Source: Channallabes apus (lineage: Eukaryota > Chordata > Actinopteri > Siluriformes > Clariidae). From it: 64,000 bases of DNA. Under the pieces are notes generated by a model that was not told where the DNA came from, made no database searches, and was given only the letters and a program-made list of their open reading frames with translations. The translations under genes and the position numbers were made by a program. Position 1 is the first letter of the stretch; the number at the start of each line of letters is the position of its first letter. Location of the stretch: NCBI GenBank assembly GCA_030522415.1, contig CM060109.1:36806392-36870391 (forward strand), written 5' to 3'. Of this stretch, positions 1 through 12,035 are shown piece after piece.

Positions 1-42
1 TGGGAACTTCCTGTGTAGAGAGGACATCAGGCCTCTGAGCAG

Positions 43-60
43 GACACACACACACACACA
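43..60. repeat. (AC)n microsatellite
   Basis: Uninterrupted CA dinucleotide tract of about nine units. Confidence 0.85.
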
Positions 61-274
61 GTCTGTACAAGACATCAACAATTACACTTTCAGGTCCGGG
101 TCCTGCTCATCCAGAATTCACTATTAAATACTGAAGTGATGTCATGTATTATATTCACTGGAATATGAAATTTCATTACAGAGGAAATTCATTCAGAAAA
201 TCCTACGTTATCTCGACAGAATAAGTCTGCTTCAGAGTAGAGAATGCTAAACAGGAGGAAACAGCTTTAGACTC

Positions 275-277
<3 letters not shown>

Positions 278-307
<30 letters not shown>
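278..307 (+). repeat. poly(A) tract
   Basis: About 30 consecutive A. No target-site duplication or retroposon body is evident beside it, so it is listed only as low complexity. Confidence 0.9.
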
Positions 308-309
<2 letters not shown>

Positions 310-1147
310 TCTGTGTGGATTAACACATTTAAAACATTGACAATTATGTGTGTGTTATGAAACTAGGTCAGGGTGTTAGCAGTGTGAGCTGTTTTTTATT
401 TTTTTTAAAACTGTCCCAGTTTTTTGCTTTCAGTAGCAGGTTAATAGGAAGAGCTCTTGGAACAATGGCTGCACGTCTGCTCGTCGTGTGTGTGCACGCA
501 CAAAAGTGACCTGATTTCTTAGTTTTATTCCACCGTTACTAATTAGAGTGGAGTGACTACATTTAGCCTATATTACACCACAATCAAAGGATCAGAAACA
601 TACCAAATAGCTTGAGATATGAAGTAATATTAATCCCTTCTTCTGTGACACACACGCACACAGAAAAAATTTAAACTTAAAAATTTATCATGTTGTCAAT
701 GTCGTGCATCGTCAGGGTGCGGAGAGGGAGGCGTGCACGTCCTGCGATGGTCAGCGTGATTGCCGGTTGAGTGGAACAGAAGTCATAGAGACACACAAAT
801 AAACCCACCCATGCCCACTCCCACACGGACACACTCACATCCTGCTATAGCAGATAAACAATTATCCAGTATGACTCCTTGGGAATACTCCATTATACAC
901 ACACACATACACCATATTAAGCCGTGAGCAGGCGTCCTACAGAATATGAAATCAACCAGCAAACACAACTTGTCAAACACACAAATACTCCCGACTGCTG
1001 TATTATCGGCTCACCATAATAGTAAGATGTTGAATTTGAGTTAAACACATCAAGAATGATGCTTTTTTTTTATTATAATTTTTTTGGTGTTGTAAATTTT
1101 TTGTAAATTGTATAAATATCACTGCCTAATTTGCATTCATTAAAAAC

Positions 1148-1170
1148 AAAAAAAAAAAAAAAAAAAAAAA
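1148..1170 (+). repeat. poly(A) tract
   Basis: About 23 consecutive A in an AT-rich part of the farp1 intron. No recognisable retroposon body precedes it. Confidence 0.9.
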
Positions 1171-3297
1171 CACGGACACACTAGAAATCTGTGACCCATA
1201 CACATCAGATGATCTGTATGCCTGTTGATGGTCTGCCAAGCCATTAATGCAGCCATTCACAGTTCCTGTTCATTTGGGGGACTTTTAGCTAACTTTCCAT
1301 CTAATCTTCGTTAAATGGTGGGGGCAATTAGAGCAAACTGGACAACCGAAATTTGCTGAGCGGCAACCACACAGAATGAACAGTCGCTGCTGCTTTGGTA
1401 AATGTGTTTTAAAAAAATTTATATAAAATACAAAAAACTGCATTCTGAATAATTTCGGCAATCAATTCTACTCCAGCGCAAGTCCAGTATTCCAAAGTAC
1501 ATGGCAAAATACGGATCAGTTCAGTATTAAAGACAGAAGGACTTAAAGGTAGACAAAAGAGCATTACTGAAAGCTCAAGGTTTATAAAAAAAATAAATCA
1601 ATCAATACAATAATCAACCAGCGTGTCCTGGTAATCCTATGTATTAAATCATTATTAGAGCTACTTCGACACTTTCTAAACAACGAGATTTAAATGACAA
1701 AGTCAAACAGTGGCATTAAACCAACAGCTTACCACAAACAAAATCAAGTCTTTGACCTGTGCTTTGAAATTAGATCAAAATTATGAAGTGGCAAAAACAG
1801 TGCAAAATGGGTGTGTTCAAAAGCAACATGGGAGAGGCACTGCTGTTTTGTTTGTGCTGTATTAATTATACGCAGCTGTTTTTATAGGTCAAATTATCTA
1901 GGGAGCATAAAGACTAGACTTTGGAGCGATTGAAGAAAGAGCATGGGGTCAGATGATTACAGATAGACCCTAGGTTATCCTAGCGATTATTTAATTTTTT
2001 TCTTCTCTGATGACACATGCATATTCCAGGACTTGGAAACATGAAGAGGCATTTTCACACATGGTCACCACAATACATGGCATGAAGTAAAGCTAAGGGC
2101 TGTCTAAGGAAATTTAGCAGTGTGCGCTGAAAGGCAGAAATCACCATTATTACCAATTATTAACTAAAAATGCCCAAAGCAATCAAAACCCTTACAACAC
2201 GTTATATATATAACAAATATTGATATTTTTTGGAGTGTGTATGGATTATATTTTACTTCTACATTTTACATTATGTGACTATTTTAAATGAATACATAAA
2301 TAATTAATGAAATAAATAATAAAAAATAATAAATACAAATTTTATACTACCAATATACCAAATAATTCACTGGGACTTCACAGACACTTCATATAACCTA
2401 AACATTAGAACAAACAGATTTGGAGAGGACCATACTATTGACATGACGACGGTTCCATAAAACACCATCTCCTCACTCCCTCTCTTTCTGGCAGACAAGA
2501 AAAACACCTGAAATACAATTCCATCTCTATTTTCCATTTTTCCTTTATTCTCTCTTTCCACTTTGAGGTAAAGCTGATCCTTTTCCACCACAGGACTATC
2601 CTTAAGCCAAACAACGCTGCACTTTGCGATTCCTCTAAAACATGATTAGCTGCATGCGCAAGATCTAACTTGCATCACAGGTGTTCCACAACATTAAATA
2701 TAACTAAAAACCTATTTTTTAAAAAGTATGACATAAATTTTTACTAAGCTTAAAATAAAAATAAAAAATCATAATTGATTGCTTTAATATAATGGGAATA
2801 ATACACCTTTAGAAATGACACAAAACAATACATTTCGCAGCAAGCCATAATCGCACCACACTGTTGTTGATAGTTTTCCTACAATTAAACGTTTGGATAT
2901 GTTTCATTTACAATCAACTGTAGAATATGAATGAAAATATCTGTTGCACATAATCTCATAAAATAAATAGCTAAATAGTAGCATTTATACATAGTGCTTT
3001 AAGAATAATACAGCAGAAGATCACAACACCACATCCCTTCTCAATTTGGGGTACAAAATGTTTCAATTTGTCAATTTCAGAGTGATTTAAAGAAATCAGG
3101 ATAAAAGCTGAAAAAAGATGGATTGCATTGACAAACAAACCATGGGCAGCTAAGCAATGCTCAGTGAGTGCCATACCAGATTTGCCAGATTAAAAATTTA
3201 TCAAGATTAATAAAATATTTATTGCATGCGTAAACACTACCAATAAATAACCTACATGTATGCATCATCACCAACCCCATTCGTAAACAGCTGGCAG

Positions 3298-3298
<1 letters not shown>

Positions 3299-3325
<27 letters not shown>
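3299..3325. repeat. (CA)n microsatellite
   Basis: About 13 CA units. The apparent ORF across it with a run of VCVCVC is just translation of this tract. Confidence 0.9.
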
Positions 3326-3328
<3 letters not shown>

Positions 3329-3966
3329 CCCCAGGGCATCCTTTTTTGGGGGGTGCGAGGAATACCCCGTCACAATTACCTTTTTGCAACATCTGTGTAG
3401 TTCCATATTAAGGAAAACCACAGAGAATCAGAGACAGGTAGACAGGTAGACAGGGGAGGAGGCCGCTGCTCACATTCCACTACTCAATGTTTTCACTACT
3501 GATTTCACATGGACAGAAAAGTCTAATGCAGTGGAATCATCTGTGCACTGCGCTGCAAGCTTTACCTGAACTACACAGACCTCAGACATCTCAGGCGTTT
3601 ATATAAACTACTGGAAATAATCAAAAACAGACAGCAAAGCTGGATTTTTATTTCAATTGGTAATCACAATGTAATACATCAAATACAGCGAGAGACAGAC
3701 AGGGATCAAGAGAGATATTCTTTCATACCCTATATAGCCTGCAAAATCTCGACTTGACATGGAGCTGTCAGACTATGACAAAAACATCACATTATATGGG
3801 TATATAACCATGTTACAATGGTTAAAGGGCTCTTCATTAGCTCTCAACCAACACCAGAGGCCATTACTGCCATGTTTGGATCCCTTTTTCTGCAGATTTC
3901 TTTATAACACATTCAATCATTTTCTAAACTCCCAGATCAGACCCTTTGTTTATTCAAACTTATGTA

Positions 3967-4176
3967 CAAACCGGATTCCAAAAAAGTTGGGACACTAAAC
4001 AAATTGTGAATAAAAACTGAATGCAATGATGTGGAGATGGCAAATGTCAATATTTTATTCAGAATAAAACATAAATGACAGATCAAAAGTTTAATCCGAG
4101 AAAATGTATAATTTTAAAGGAAAAATATGTTGATTCCAAATTTCACGGTGTCAACAAATCCTAAAAAAGTTGGGAC
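3967..4176 (+). repeat. Left inverted repeat of the Tc1 element
   Basis: Begins CAAACCGGATTCC and ends at a second copy of AAAAAAGTTGGGAC (4163-4176). It pairs with 5351-5560. The paired direct motifs are the probable transposase binding sites, by analogy with other IR/DR elements. Confidence 0.95.
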
Positions 4177-4317
4177 AAGTAGCAATAAGAGGCTGGAAAA
4201 AGTAAATTTGAGCATAACGAAGAGCTGGAAGACCAATTAACAGTAATTAGGTTAATTGGCAACATGATTGGGTATAAAAAGAGCTTCTCAGAGTGGCAGT
4301 GTCTCTCAGAAGCCAAG

Positions 4318-5340
4318 ATGGGTAGAGGATCACCAATTCCCACAATGTTGCGCAGAAAGATAGTGGAGCAATATCAGAAAGGTGTTACCCAGCGAAAAAT
4401 TGCAAAGACTTTGCAGTTATCATCATCAACTGTGCATAATATCATCCGAAGATTCAGAGAATCTGGAACAATCTCTGTGCGTAAGGGTCAAGGGCGTAAA
4501 ACCATACTGGATTCCCGTGATCTCCGGGCCCTTAAACGACACTGCACCACAAACAGGAATGCTACTGTAAAGGAAATCACAGAATGGGCTCAGGAATACT
4601 TCCAGAAACCATCGTCAGTGAACACAATCCACCGTGCCATTCGCCGTTGCCAGCTGAAACTCTACAGTGCAAAGAAGAAGCCATTTCTAAGCAAGATCCA
4701 CAAGCACAGGCGTTTTCATTGGGCCAGGGATCATTTAAAATGGAGTGTGGCAAAATGGAAGACTGTTCTGTGGTCAGACGAGTCACGATTCGAAGTTCTT
4801 GTTGGAAATGTGGGACGCCATGTCATCCGGACCAAAGAGGACAAGGACAACCCAAGTTGTTATCGACGCTCAGTTCAGAAGCCTGCATCTCTGATGGTAT
4901 GGGGTTGCATGAGTGCGTGTGGCATGGGCAGCTTGCATGTCTGGAAAGGCACCATCAATGCAGAAAAATATATTCAGGTTCTAGAACAACATATGCTCCC
5001 ATCCAGACGTCATCTCTTTCAGGGAAGACCCTGCATTTTTCAACAAGATAATGCCAGACCACATTCTGCATCAATCACAACATCATGGCTGCGTAGGAGA
5101 AGGATCCGGGTACTGAAATGGCCAGTCTGCAGTCCAGATCTTTCCCCTATAGAGAACATTTGGCGCATCATAAAGAGGAAGGTGCGACAAAGAAGGCCCA
5201 AGACGATTGAACAGTTAGAGGCCTGTATTAGACAAGAATGGGAGAGCATTCCTATTTCTAAACTTGAGAAACTGGTCTCCTCGGTCCCCAGACGTCTGTT
5301 GAGTGTTGTAAGAAGAAGGGGAGATGCCACACAGTGGTGA
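4318..5340 (+). CDS. Tc1-family transposase, intact DD34E
   Basis: Cut-and-paste transposase of the Tc1 group. From the ATG at 4318 (MGRGSPIP...) it has 340 residues, the usual Tc1 length. An in-frame ATG at 4264 would add 18 residues. The N-terminus has two helix-turn-helix regions (ML-RRKIVEQYQKG-TQRKIAKTL, then the SSSTVHNIIRRF stretch) and a GQGRKT GRPR-like hook. The catalytic triad is visible: D in VLWSDESRFE, D in FQQDNARPH, and E in SPDLSPIENIW, with 34 residues between the second D and the E. There is no frameshift or internal stop. Whether it is active cannot be told from sequence alone, but nothing obvious is broken. Confidence 0.96.
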   Translation: MGRGSPIPTMLRRKIVEQYQKGVTQRKIAKTLQLSSSTVHNIIRRFRESGTISVRKGQGRKTILDSRDLRALKRHCTTNRNATVKEITEWAQEYFQKPSSVNTIHRAIRRCQLKLYSAKKKPFLSKIHKHRRFHWARDHLKWSVAKWKTVLWSDESRFEVLVGNVGRHVIRTKEDKDNPSCYRRSVQKPASLMVWGCMSACGMGSLHVWKGTINAEKYIQVLEQHMLPSRRHLFQGRPCIFQQDNARPHSASITTSWLRRRRIRVLKWPVCSPDLSPIENIWRIIKRKVRQRRPKTIEQLEACIRQEWESIPISKLEKLVSSVPRRLLSVVRRRGDATQW

Positions 5341-5350
5341 AAATGGCCTC

Positions 5351-5560
5351 GTCCCAACTTTTTTGGGATTTGTTGACACCATGACATTTTGATTCACCAT
5401 ATTTTTCCATTAAAATTATACATTTTCTCAGTTTAAACTTTTGTTCCGTGATTTATGTTCTATTCTGAATAAAATATTGACATTTGCCATCTCCACATCA
5501 TTGCATTCAGTTTTTATTCACAATTTGTTTAGTGTCCCAACTTTTTTGGAATCCGGTTTG
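5351..5560 (-). repeat. Right inverted repeat of the Tc1 element
   Basis: Mirror of 3967-4176. It starts only 10 bp after the transposase stop codon and ends GGAATCCGGTTTG at 5560, followed by the TA duplication. Confidence 0.95.
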
Positions 5561-5837
5561 TATTTTTAAATATGTAGTGAACCTGTAGTACATTTACAGT
5601 ATTTTACAACTGTTAATGATCCAATTTATCCAAATTAAGTCTTTTAAGTCATATTCAAACTTATGTTTAAAATATTTTGAGAATTGAGTTAAATTAAAAT
5701 CTTGTATGCCTTGTATGTTAGCTCTTTTCTTAAACTGTAGTGTAATTTGAACAATGAAGCTCACTAGTCCCATGCTGACACACCACAAAATATTACAATA
5801 AATTGACTACTTCTGCAAAATACTTTGATAGTTAACT

Positions 5838-6075
5838 TTGACAGCATTTCTGCAGCACGGCATAATTTGTATGGACTTTTTACCCCGTGCTGTCAACCTA
5901 AACAATGAATTCAGGACAATGTGCAACACAACACCATTTGCACATTACAGGACCTCGGCTGGGAGTAATTGTTATATCCCCCTGTACACTCCTGCTCCAA
6001 ACCATTTCCACATATTTGATCCATTTAGGCAGTTCCTGGAAGGCCAGTTTTCAGATGCGTAGCAGGGATATATAC
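5838..6075 (+). mobile_element. mariner transposase fragment (left part of a split copy)
   Basis: Translation gives degenerate mariner sequence: GIICMDFLPRAVNLNNEF resembles the family's VIMxEYLPKGxTINAEYY, and YTPAPNHFHIFDPFRQFLEGQ resembles the C-terminal YSPDLAPSHFHIFGPLKEFLGG block. The catalytic SPD aspartate region is altered. The copy stops at the insertion point of the hAT and Tc1-derived elements, and its 3' end resumes at 7753. Confidence 0.75.
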
Positions 6076-6083
6076 ATCACTAC

Positions 6084-6971
6084 TATGGCTGCACGATATT
6101 AGGAAAATATGCGATATTGTTGTTGAATACTGCGATGACGATATTTCTTGCGATATAACATTTCCCTAGAGAAATGCATTTTTTTATTATTATTATTGCC
6201 TATTTTTAAAAATAATTTATTTATTTATATGTAATGATCATACTAAAATAAACAGGCAATAGATATTCGTCTGATGTAATTAAATCTAATTCAGGCTAAA
6301 AAGAAACTATATGTCAAGGAAGTTGCAAATATTTAGACTTCAAAACACTATGAATGACTTAAACCCCTCAGCAGATATTCTGACTTCTGGTTTGCTGTTA
6401 CTATAAACCTGCCAACACAATATGAATTACTTTCAAACATTACTTTTTATTTAAGTGGAACCATACACTCATCAATAGTGTCTTAAAACAAGAGCATCTT
6501 TTAAACTAAATATTCTCTTTGGCTTGCCTGTTTTTTTTTAAATAAAAATAAATATTATTAAACAAAAATTAAATAAAAAAAATACTATTTGTCACACACA
6601 CACACGCAGGCACACACACACTCCGCGACCGGCACTAGGACCCGGATGTAATACGGGCGCAAACCCAGAAGTATAAGAGGAGTAAACAAACTAGTGCATA
6701 CAGCTTAGTCACTGAGTTCACCATGTCGGTTCAGATTCGAGTGTGTGTTTATAGGACGCGGGTTAAATGTGTGTTTTTCCCTTGCTCCCCTTCTGTGAGA
6801 GTCCTTAAACTAATTTGCTTGTTTTTCCTGCCTACTCGCTTGCTTCCGCGTTTGGGTTTACCGTCTATAAAGGGCTAACGGCTAATCGCGGCTAACGGCT
6901 AATTGCGGCTAACGGCTAATCGCCAAATCTTCTGATCATCCGGGGTTAGTTCGCGACAGAATGAAGTATAA

Positions 6972-7032
<61 letters not shown>

Positions 7033-7202
7033 ATATAAAAGATATAAGCGGGTATAAACATAGTAAGGGCCCATCTGATTGGTCAAATTTGGACACACAA
7101 ATGCTTGGCAAATGAAGTATTTATCGCAACTCCTTGCGATATGGTTATCGCGCATGCCATTATCGCGATAACGATATTTTTTCGATATATCGTGCAGCCC
7201 TA
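6084..7202. mobile_element. Non-autonomous hAT element with 8-bp target duplication
   Basis: A 1,119-bp element. The left end TATGGCTGCACGATAT and the inverted right end TAGGGCTGCACGATAT match at 15 of 16 positions. The octamer ATCACTAC flanks it exactly on both sides (6076-6083 and 7203-7210), the signature of hAT integration. The interior is AT-rich, with a TA microsatellite, CA tracts and repeated GCTAACGGCTAAT motifs, and encodes no transposase. Confidence 0.9.
6974..7031. repeat. (TA)n microsatellite inside the hAT element
   Basis: About 28 TA units within the non-autonomous hAT element. Likely length-variable. Confidence 0.95.
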
Positions 7203-7204
7203 AT

Positions 7205-7752
7205 CACTACCGTTCAAAAGTTTGAGGCCACTTGCAAATTTCTTTGTTTTTGTTTAGTGATTTATTTTCTACATTCTACAACAATACTGGGGATTTCAAA
7301 ACTATAAAATAACATTTGGAATTAGGTAATTACGCAACAACAACAAAAACAGTTAGTTGTTATTTTAAGACACAGAGGTCGGCCTTTCTGTAATAGTTCT
7401 TGCAAGAACAGTATTGTCAAGTGCATTTGCAAAATCCGTCAAACACCATAATGAAACTGGCTCTCATGAAGGCCGTCCCAGGAGGACGAGACCAAAACCT
7501 ACCTCTGCCGCAGACGAGAAGTTCATTTAGAGTTATCAGCCTGAAATATGACAAATTAACAGCACCTCGGATTAGAGGCGTTATGAAGCCTTTACAGAGC
7601 AGAAGTAGCAGAAACATCTCAATATCAACTGTTCAAAGGAGATGGAATGCTGAAGGCGTCCAAAAAAATGCATTCTTTACAATGTAGAAAGAAATTAAAA
7701 TCAGGAACGATCATGGAGTTAGAAAGTGACTCCAAACTTTTGAACGGTAGTG
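7205..7752 (+). mobile_element. Internally deleted Tc1 element (MITE-like)
   Basis: About 548 bp with terminal repeats CACTACCGTTCAAAAGTTTG at the left and the inverted form ending GAACGGTAGTG at the right. The interior retains the N-terminal part of a Tc1 transposase in broken frames (HNETGSHEGRPRRTRPKP, then LTAPRIRGVM and SISTVQRRW) and then jumps straight to the 3' end, so the catalytic domain is missing. Its first six bases are also the last bases of the hAT target duplication, so the hAT element landed on its left edge. A second copy with the same structure is at 19570-20036. Confidence 0.85.
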
Positions 7753-7834
7753 TATAGCGAAATACAGTAAAGGTAGTTTTTACCATCAAAACTGTAATTT
7801 TGCACAGTCAAAAGTCCCGGTTTGACGTGAACAT
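7753..7834 (+). mobile_element. mariner 3' end (right part of the split copy)
   Basis: Ends in GTCCCGGTTTGACGTGAAC, matching the terminal repeats of the mariner copies at 31010-31610 and 57187-57745. It is the other half of the fragment at 5838-6075, the two now separated by the Tc1-derived and hAT elements. Confidence 0.65.
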
Positions 7835-8399
7835 TTTTTGACTGTACAATTCTATCAAGTAGCACTCGACTGGATCAAGTAGCTAAATATGTTCTAGTGA
7901 TACCATAATGGGCTGAACTGATCTTGTTCACATTGTACCCAAGAACAATCAATCAATGTAACACACAAACTGCAGTGACGTAATGCTTTTCATGTAAACT
8001 GCTAGCACTTATAAATCATTAGACACTTACTGTATGTATGAGACACATGTATACCAGCAGTATAGCACATGGTTAAATTCTGACTCGTTTTCATAAACAC
8101 CTGCTTCTACGGTGGAGTTTCCATACATTAGCCAACTATATCTGACCACATGATCAAGTGGTTTTTGAAGTTGTAGATTGGTTGTATGAATAACTTTTGT
8201 TATGTTGAGACACTATGTGGCACTTAGCCAAACATTTAGTTTAATAAATAAAGTTTCCGTCCATACAGAGGGTCTGCTCTGCTATTTGGCTAGGACAGGC
8301 TTTTATTCTTACCGTTTCCTTTTTTTGCTTTTCCTAAAATGAGAGAATGTAGGTAGAAACACAGCTATATTCACTTCTTTATCAGAAGTGAATCTTCGT

Positions 8400-8900
8400 T
8401 CCTCTTAGGGCTGCTTTCAGGGGACCAAAGTCCAATGGAGCAAGATCTATATGGAGGATGCTTTAAACGTTTTTGCAGAGGCTTAACCGTGGCCCTTGAG
8501 AATCCCAGGAAACTGTAGGCATCAATGTCCTAGATGATGGTTGACTTTTTCCTTTTCCTTACTTTGCGATTGAGGATGTTTCCATTCCCTACTCTGCTGT
8601 TTACTCTCAGGCTCATAGTGATCGATCCATGTCTCATCACCCGAAAAGATTCTCTTTAAGAAAGTTTCACCTTCCTTACAGTGTCTGTCCAAATTTTCTT
8701 TGCAGATATCCAAACGCTTCTGTTTATGCTTGTGAGTTGTTCGGCACCAGGTACACACTCAGACCACAAAACAATTGCTCACTGAACAGGTGCTCTTCTT
8801 CCATGCAAATCTCAAGCGGGCCAATACTTTTTGCTCGCACAGTAGTTATAAATGAACTGACGTGTCACAATCAAACCAGTACAGTTTGATTGGCTGTGAC
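8400..8900 (-). mobile_element. Degenerate mariner transposase fragment
   Basis: The minus strand encodes GETFLKRIFSGDETWIDHYEPESKQQSREW, the catalytic-core block around the first Asp of mariner (DD34D) transposases (family form GDETWVHHYEPETKRQSMEW). Frames are broken on either side and no termini were identified. The boundaries are approximate. Confidence 0.75.
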
Positions 8901-11007
8901 CGGTGATAAGCATCAGATATAAACAATTCTGTACTGAGGGCAGAAGCTTTCAAGTGGTGCAACAGAAACGCATCTTATTTCATTATATTATCAAAAATCA
9001 TGCACGTTAAAAGCCTCTGATCTGCTCTTAAATATAAAATCCAGGTATGGAGACAATGGCTTGAAGTGAGTTAAATCCTCTTTAAAACAATACCAAGTAT
9101 TAAAAATATCATGCAAGTATATACACTGAATGAAGCTCTGAAGCTAGCACCAAGTAAGCACAGAACAGGAATGCTGTACAGTAAATGCTGACTATAAACT
9201 ATTAATGTACTGTAGCACATTTGGCAGGACTAAATGCTTTTAAGGCTCTTCTGTTGTCTCGTTATAGCACACAACGTTGGCACAAAGTCAGGATATTTAC
9301 TAGCAAAAAGGACTGCAACACAATTTAAAATTTCTTACTTCTTTAAAAATTCATCCTGTTCCTCTCTCTATAAAATAAAGAGGAAGAAGACTCTCTCGGA
9401 GCAGAGAAACAGTACGGGATGTTTTGTGTGAAAGCTACAGAAGCTATTCTTAGTCCCAGCCAAGTGCTGGAGCCAAAATGCATTAATCTGTGCAGTTAGT
9501 GGAATGAGGATGTGTGTTATGAACAGAGTTTTACTCAACGCAACTCAGGCTCAAGCCAACAGGAGAAAAACCTTTTCTACTTTCCTCTACTACTCTCACA
9601 CTTGTTCCTTTTCTACCTCTCCTTCATTCCCTCTCCACTTCAGCAGTGGTTTGAGGAAATTGCAATATTGCAGTTTCCAACTAAAATAAACAGACTCCAC
9701 CCGGTGTGATGATCCTGCTTCAGATTTAGCAGTGACAAGCAGCACAACCACAACCTCACACCAGGGAAGTGGAGCAAAACCCAAACGAGTACTCGCTTCA
9801 ATCAGGTTTTAAAATCAGGATCGCTATCAGATGTAGCACAGGCAGACCTCACGCAAACCTCACACACAGCTCTACACAAAAGAAAACGCTATGAATATGT
9901 TTGAAGAGCCTTCGTATTTCCCCTTAAGAAAACACACACAGTAGCTGATATGAACCTCATGGAAACTTCAAATCTTAATCCTGCTTCCATCGCTTCATGC
10001 GTGGCAAAAAAATATATAAATAAAAACTAAACCACAAATTTCCACCAGACAGTACACAGACAGCTGCTGCTATTTGACCGTAATTTGGTTAACAAAAACT
10101 ATTTCCTAATCACACAAGCACGTGGACTACGAAAAACAAATAATTAGGGTTAATCAGTCTGAAACTGTATGGGTAATAGCTAACATAAGAGGCAATGATT
10201 GTAAATGCTTCGCTGCATATGCTGACTCTGAGGCAAAATCATTAGAATTCCTCCTCATTCATGTAACAGGCAGCTTCAAAAAAAAAAAAAGAAAGAAAGA
10301 AATCATTCAGTTACCATGCCAACAGAAAACTGCAGTCAGATCTTTCCATAATGCTCTGGTCATGCAGCAAACACACAGACACACTGATGTGGAATCCTTC
10401 CGTTACCAACATCTGCCTTTATTCATTACTTATTAAAAAAAAAAAACTTGTCAAGCAAGAATTTTTCAAACAGGATTGCACATTTCATTTCAACAACTTT
10501 TCCTGTCTTACATTTCAGGTTCCCCCGCAAGTCATAATTGCATAATGTCAATGGTTTTAAAAAATTTATCATACAAACACAATTCAGTATAAGGAAGATT
10601 ATAAATTGATATAATCACAAAAAGACACTGTTTGTTATTTCACAGCAAGATTTCCTCAAATATTTACATTTCTCATGCATTTTGGTTTTGAAAATGGTCA
10701 TTTGAAAATGCATTAAAATTCAGAAAAAATATGGCACAATACAAATCCAAGCAGTCATAATAAAATGCATAAAAATAAGCCTCATTGCTTCACTGAACTC
10801 AGCTCTCACACCGTCAAAATAGTTAACTGTGATACAAAAGTTATTTTAAAACAGTTTGTATCGATTGCTAAATAATAAGAAATCAACAAAGCACTTTTTA
10901 ATAATAAAAAACTCCTCAGACACAGAACTCAATCCATTCATGTAAACCTCTGACCATACACAACTTTCACTTTGCAACAGCAGATGAAATACGAATGAAT
11001 CACTCAC

Positions 11008-11203
11008 TGAGATGTTGAATATCTCCTCGGAGTCATCCAGCATGCGCACCCTGATGGGTATATGTCGGCCTGCTGGCATGGTTGGCGGTTTTTGGCCTGA
11101 TTCCAACGTGCTGATGCCCAGTGACTCCGGGGCGCCAAGGCGCTGCCCTGCCGAGGATGTCGGCTCCTGCTCCACCATAGTCTTCCTCGCCACCTCCACT
11201 GGC
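11008..11203 (-). CDS. farp1: FARP1, first coding exon
   Basis: farp1 encodes a FERM-RhoGEF-PH protein that acts at the plasma membrane in neurite and synapse development. The exon starts after a ...CATCTTCTAG acceptor (AG at 11204-11205). The ATG is at 11178 with A at -3 and G at +4, and 57 residues follow before a GTGAGT donor at 11007-11002. The exon ends in phase 0. The peptide carries RLGAPE-GISTLE-GQKPP and then the start of the FERM F1 lobe (IRVRMLDDSEEIF), which aligns along its whole length with the N-terminus known for FARP1 (58 residues in the human exon). The rest of the FERM, DH and two PH domains must lie left of the window. farp2 is the main alternative, but the GAPE/GISTLE segment and the rap2a-mbnl2 linkage favour farp1. 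Confidence 0.93.
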
Positions 11204-12035
11204 CTAGAAGATGAACACAGTACACGCATTACACATGAGAGAGAGAGAGAGGACAAACCAGAACCCTCCTGCTTCATAATGAAATCAGAATGTGTGAATA
11301 TGTCATGAATGGATGCTCCACGTGTAGCGATGGACCCGAAGGTGAGAGCTGGGCAATGAATCAGATCTAAACTGAAATCTAAATGTGGTTAATGAAAGAC
11401 AGGAAATGAATTCAGCTGTAAACCCACTTTACACAATAAAGCATTCCTAGTTTGCCCCATGCCTTAGAGCTGCACAATATATAATTTGTCAGACATTTGG
11501 TGTATGGCTAAAGGCCACAATATACAGATGAGATCTTTCGCTAGCCACAGAAATGTCTGTTGCAAACATCTTATACTACATGTTAGCGTGCTAATAAATC
11601 ACTTGCTTTTTTTTTTTTTTTAAACCCCATCACAGATGTATTACATGAAAGAGATGTGTTATGTTGTACAGGACAAACTAGCAGTTATGAGGAGGGTATG
11701 ATTTTGGCTACATTGTCCTCAGCATTACAGCACATCAATGTACAGGGTTTATTTAAAACTTTATCGTAGGAGGAAACATTTCACTCCTGATAGAAGTGGT
11801 ATCTCCAATATGAGCCACTCCCCTTCCACATGGCATGAGGACAGTGATTGTTTTGATGGCAAACAATAAAATCATATTTTAAAGCCTTCTTCATCACCTG
11901 ATATTAAACTAACTGGGAAATTTTTGTTAAACAGTACTACTCCAATTGAAGAAATATATTTTGGAAGATGTGTATCGATCCCTCTGCCTTTCCTCTGCCT
12001 GATCATTACAGTTCCAGAGGTTTGCTAAAAATGGG

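Larger units (their letters stand above)
3967..5560 (+). mobile_element. Complete Tc1-type DNA transposon with 210-bp IR/DR ends
   Basis: A 1,594-bp element flanked by TA on both sides (3965-3966 and 5561-5562), the Tc1/mariner target duplication. The two ends are inverted repeats of about 210 bp. Their outer ~100 bp are identical by eye, and the inner parts differ at roughly 15 positions. Each arm carries the motif AAAAAAGTTGGGAC twice, at its outer and inner end, the IR/DR layout known from fish Tc1 elements such as Sleeping Beauty. A single uninterrupted transposase ORF lies between the arms. It sits in a farp1 intron in the opposite orientation to the gene. Confidence 0.97.
1..11007 (-). 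other. farp1: farp1 intron after the first coding exon (partial)
   Basis: This is the intron that follows the first coding exon of farp1, read right to left and running out of the window at position 1. I found no exon resembling the FERM-domain start in it. It holds low-complexity tracts, the intact Tc1 element at 3967-5560, the nested transposons at 5838-7834 and a mariner fragment near 8.4-8.9 kb, each listed separately. In 1-3960 and 8900-11000 I see only AT-rich unique sequence and short simple repeats. Confidence 0.8.

Noticed and set aside
3161..3421. 86-codon minus-strand ORF
   Set aside because: Crosses a CA microsatellite, no splice context in the farp1 intron and no similarity.
11463..11520. 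GAGCTGCACAATATAT, resembling the hAT terminus at 6084
   Set aside because: Only about 14 bp of similarity and no second end or target duplication. Not enough to call an element.
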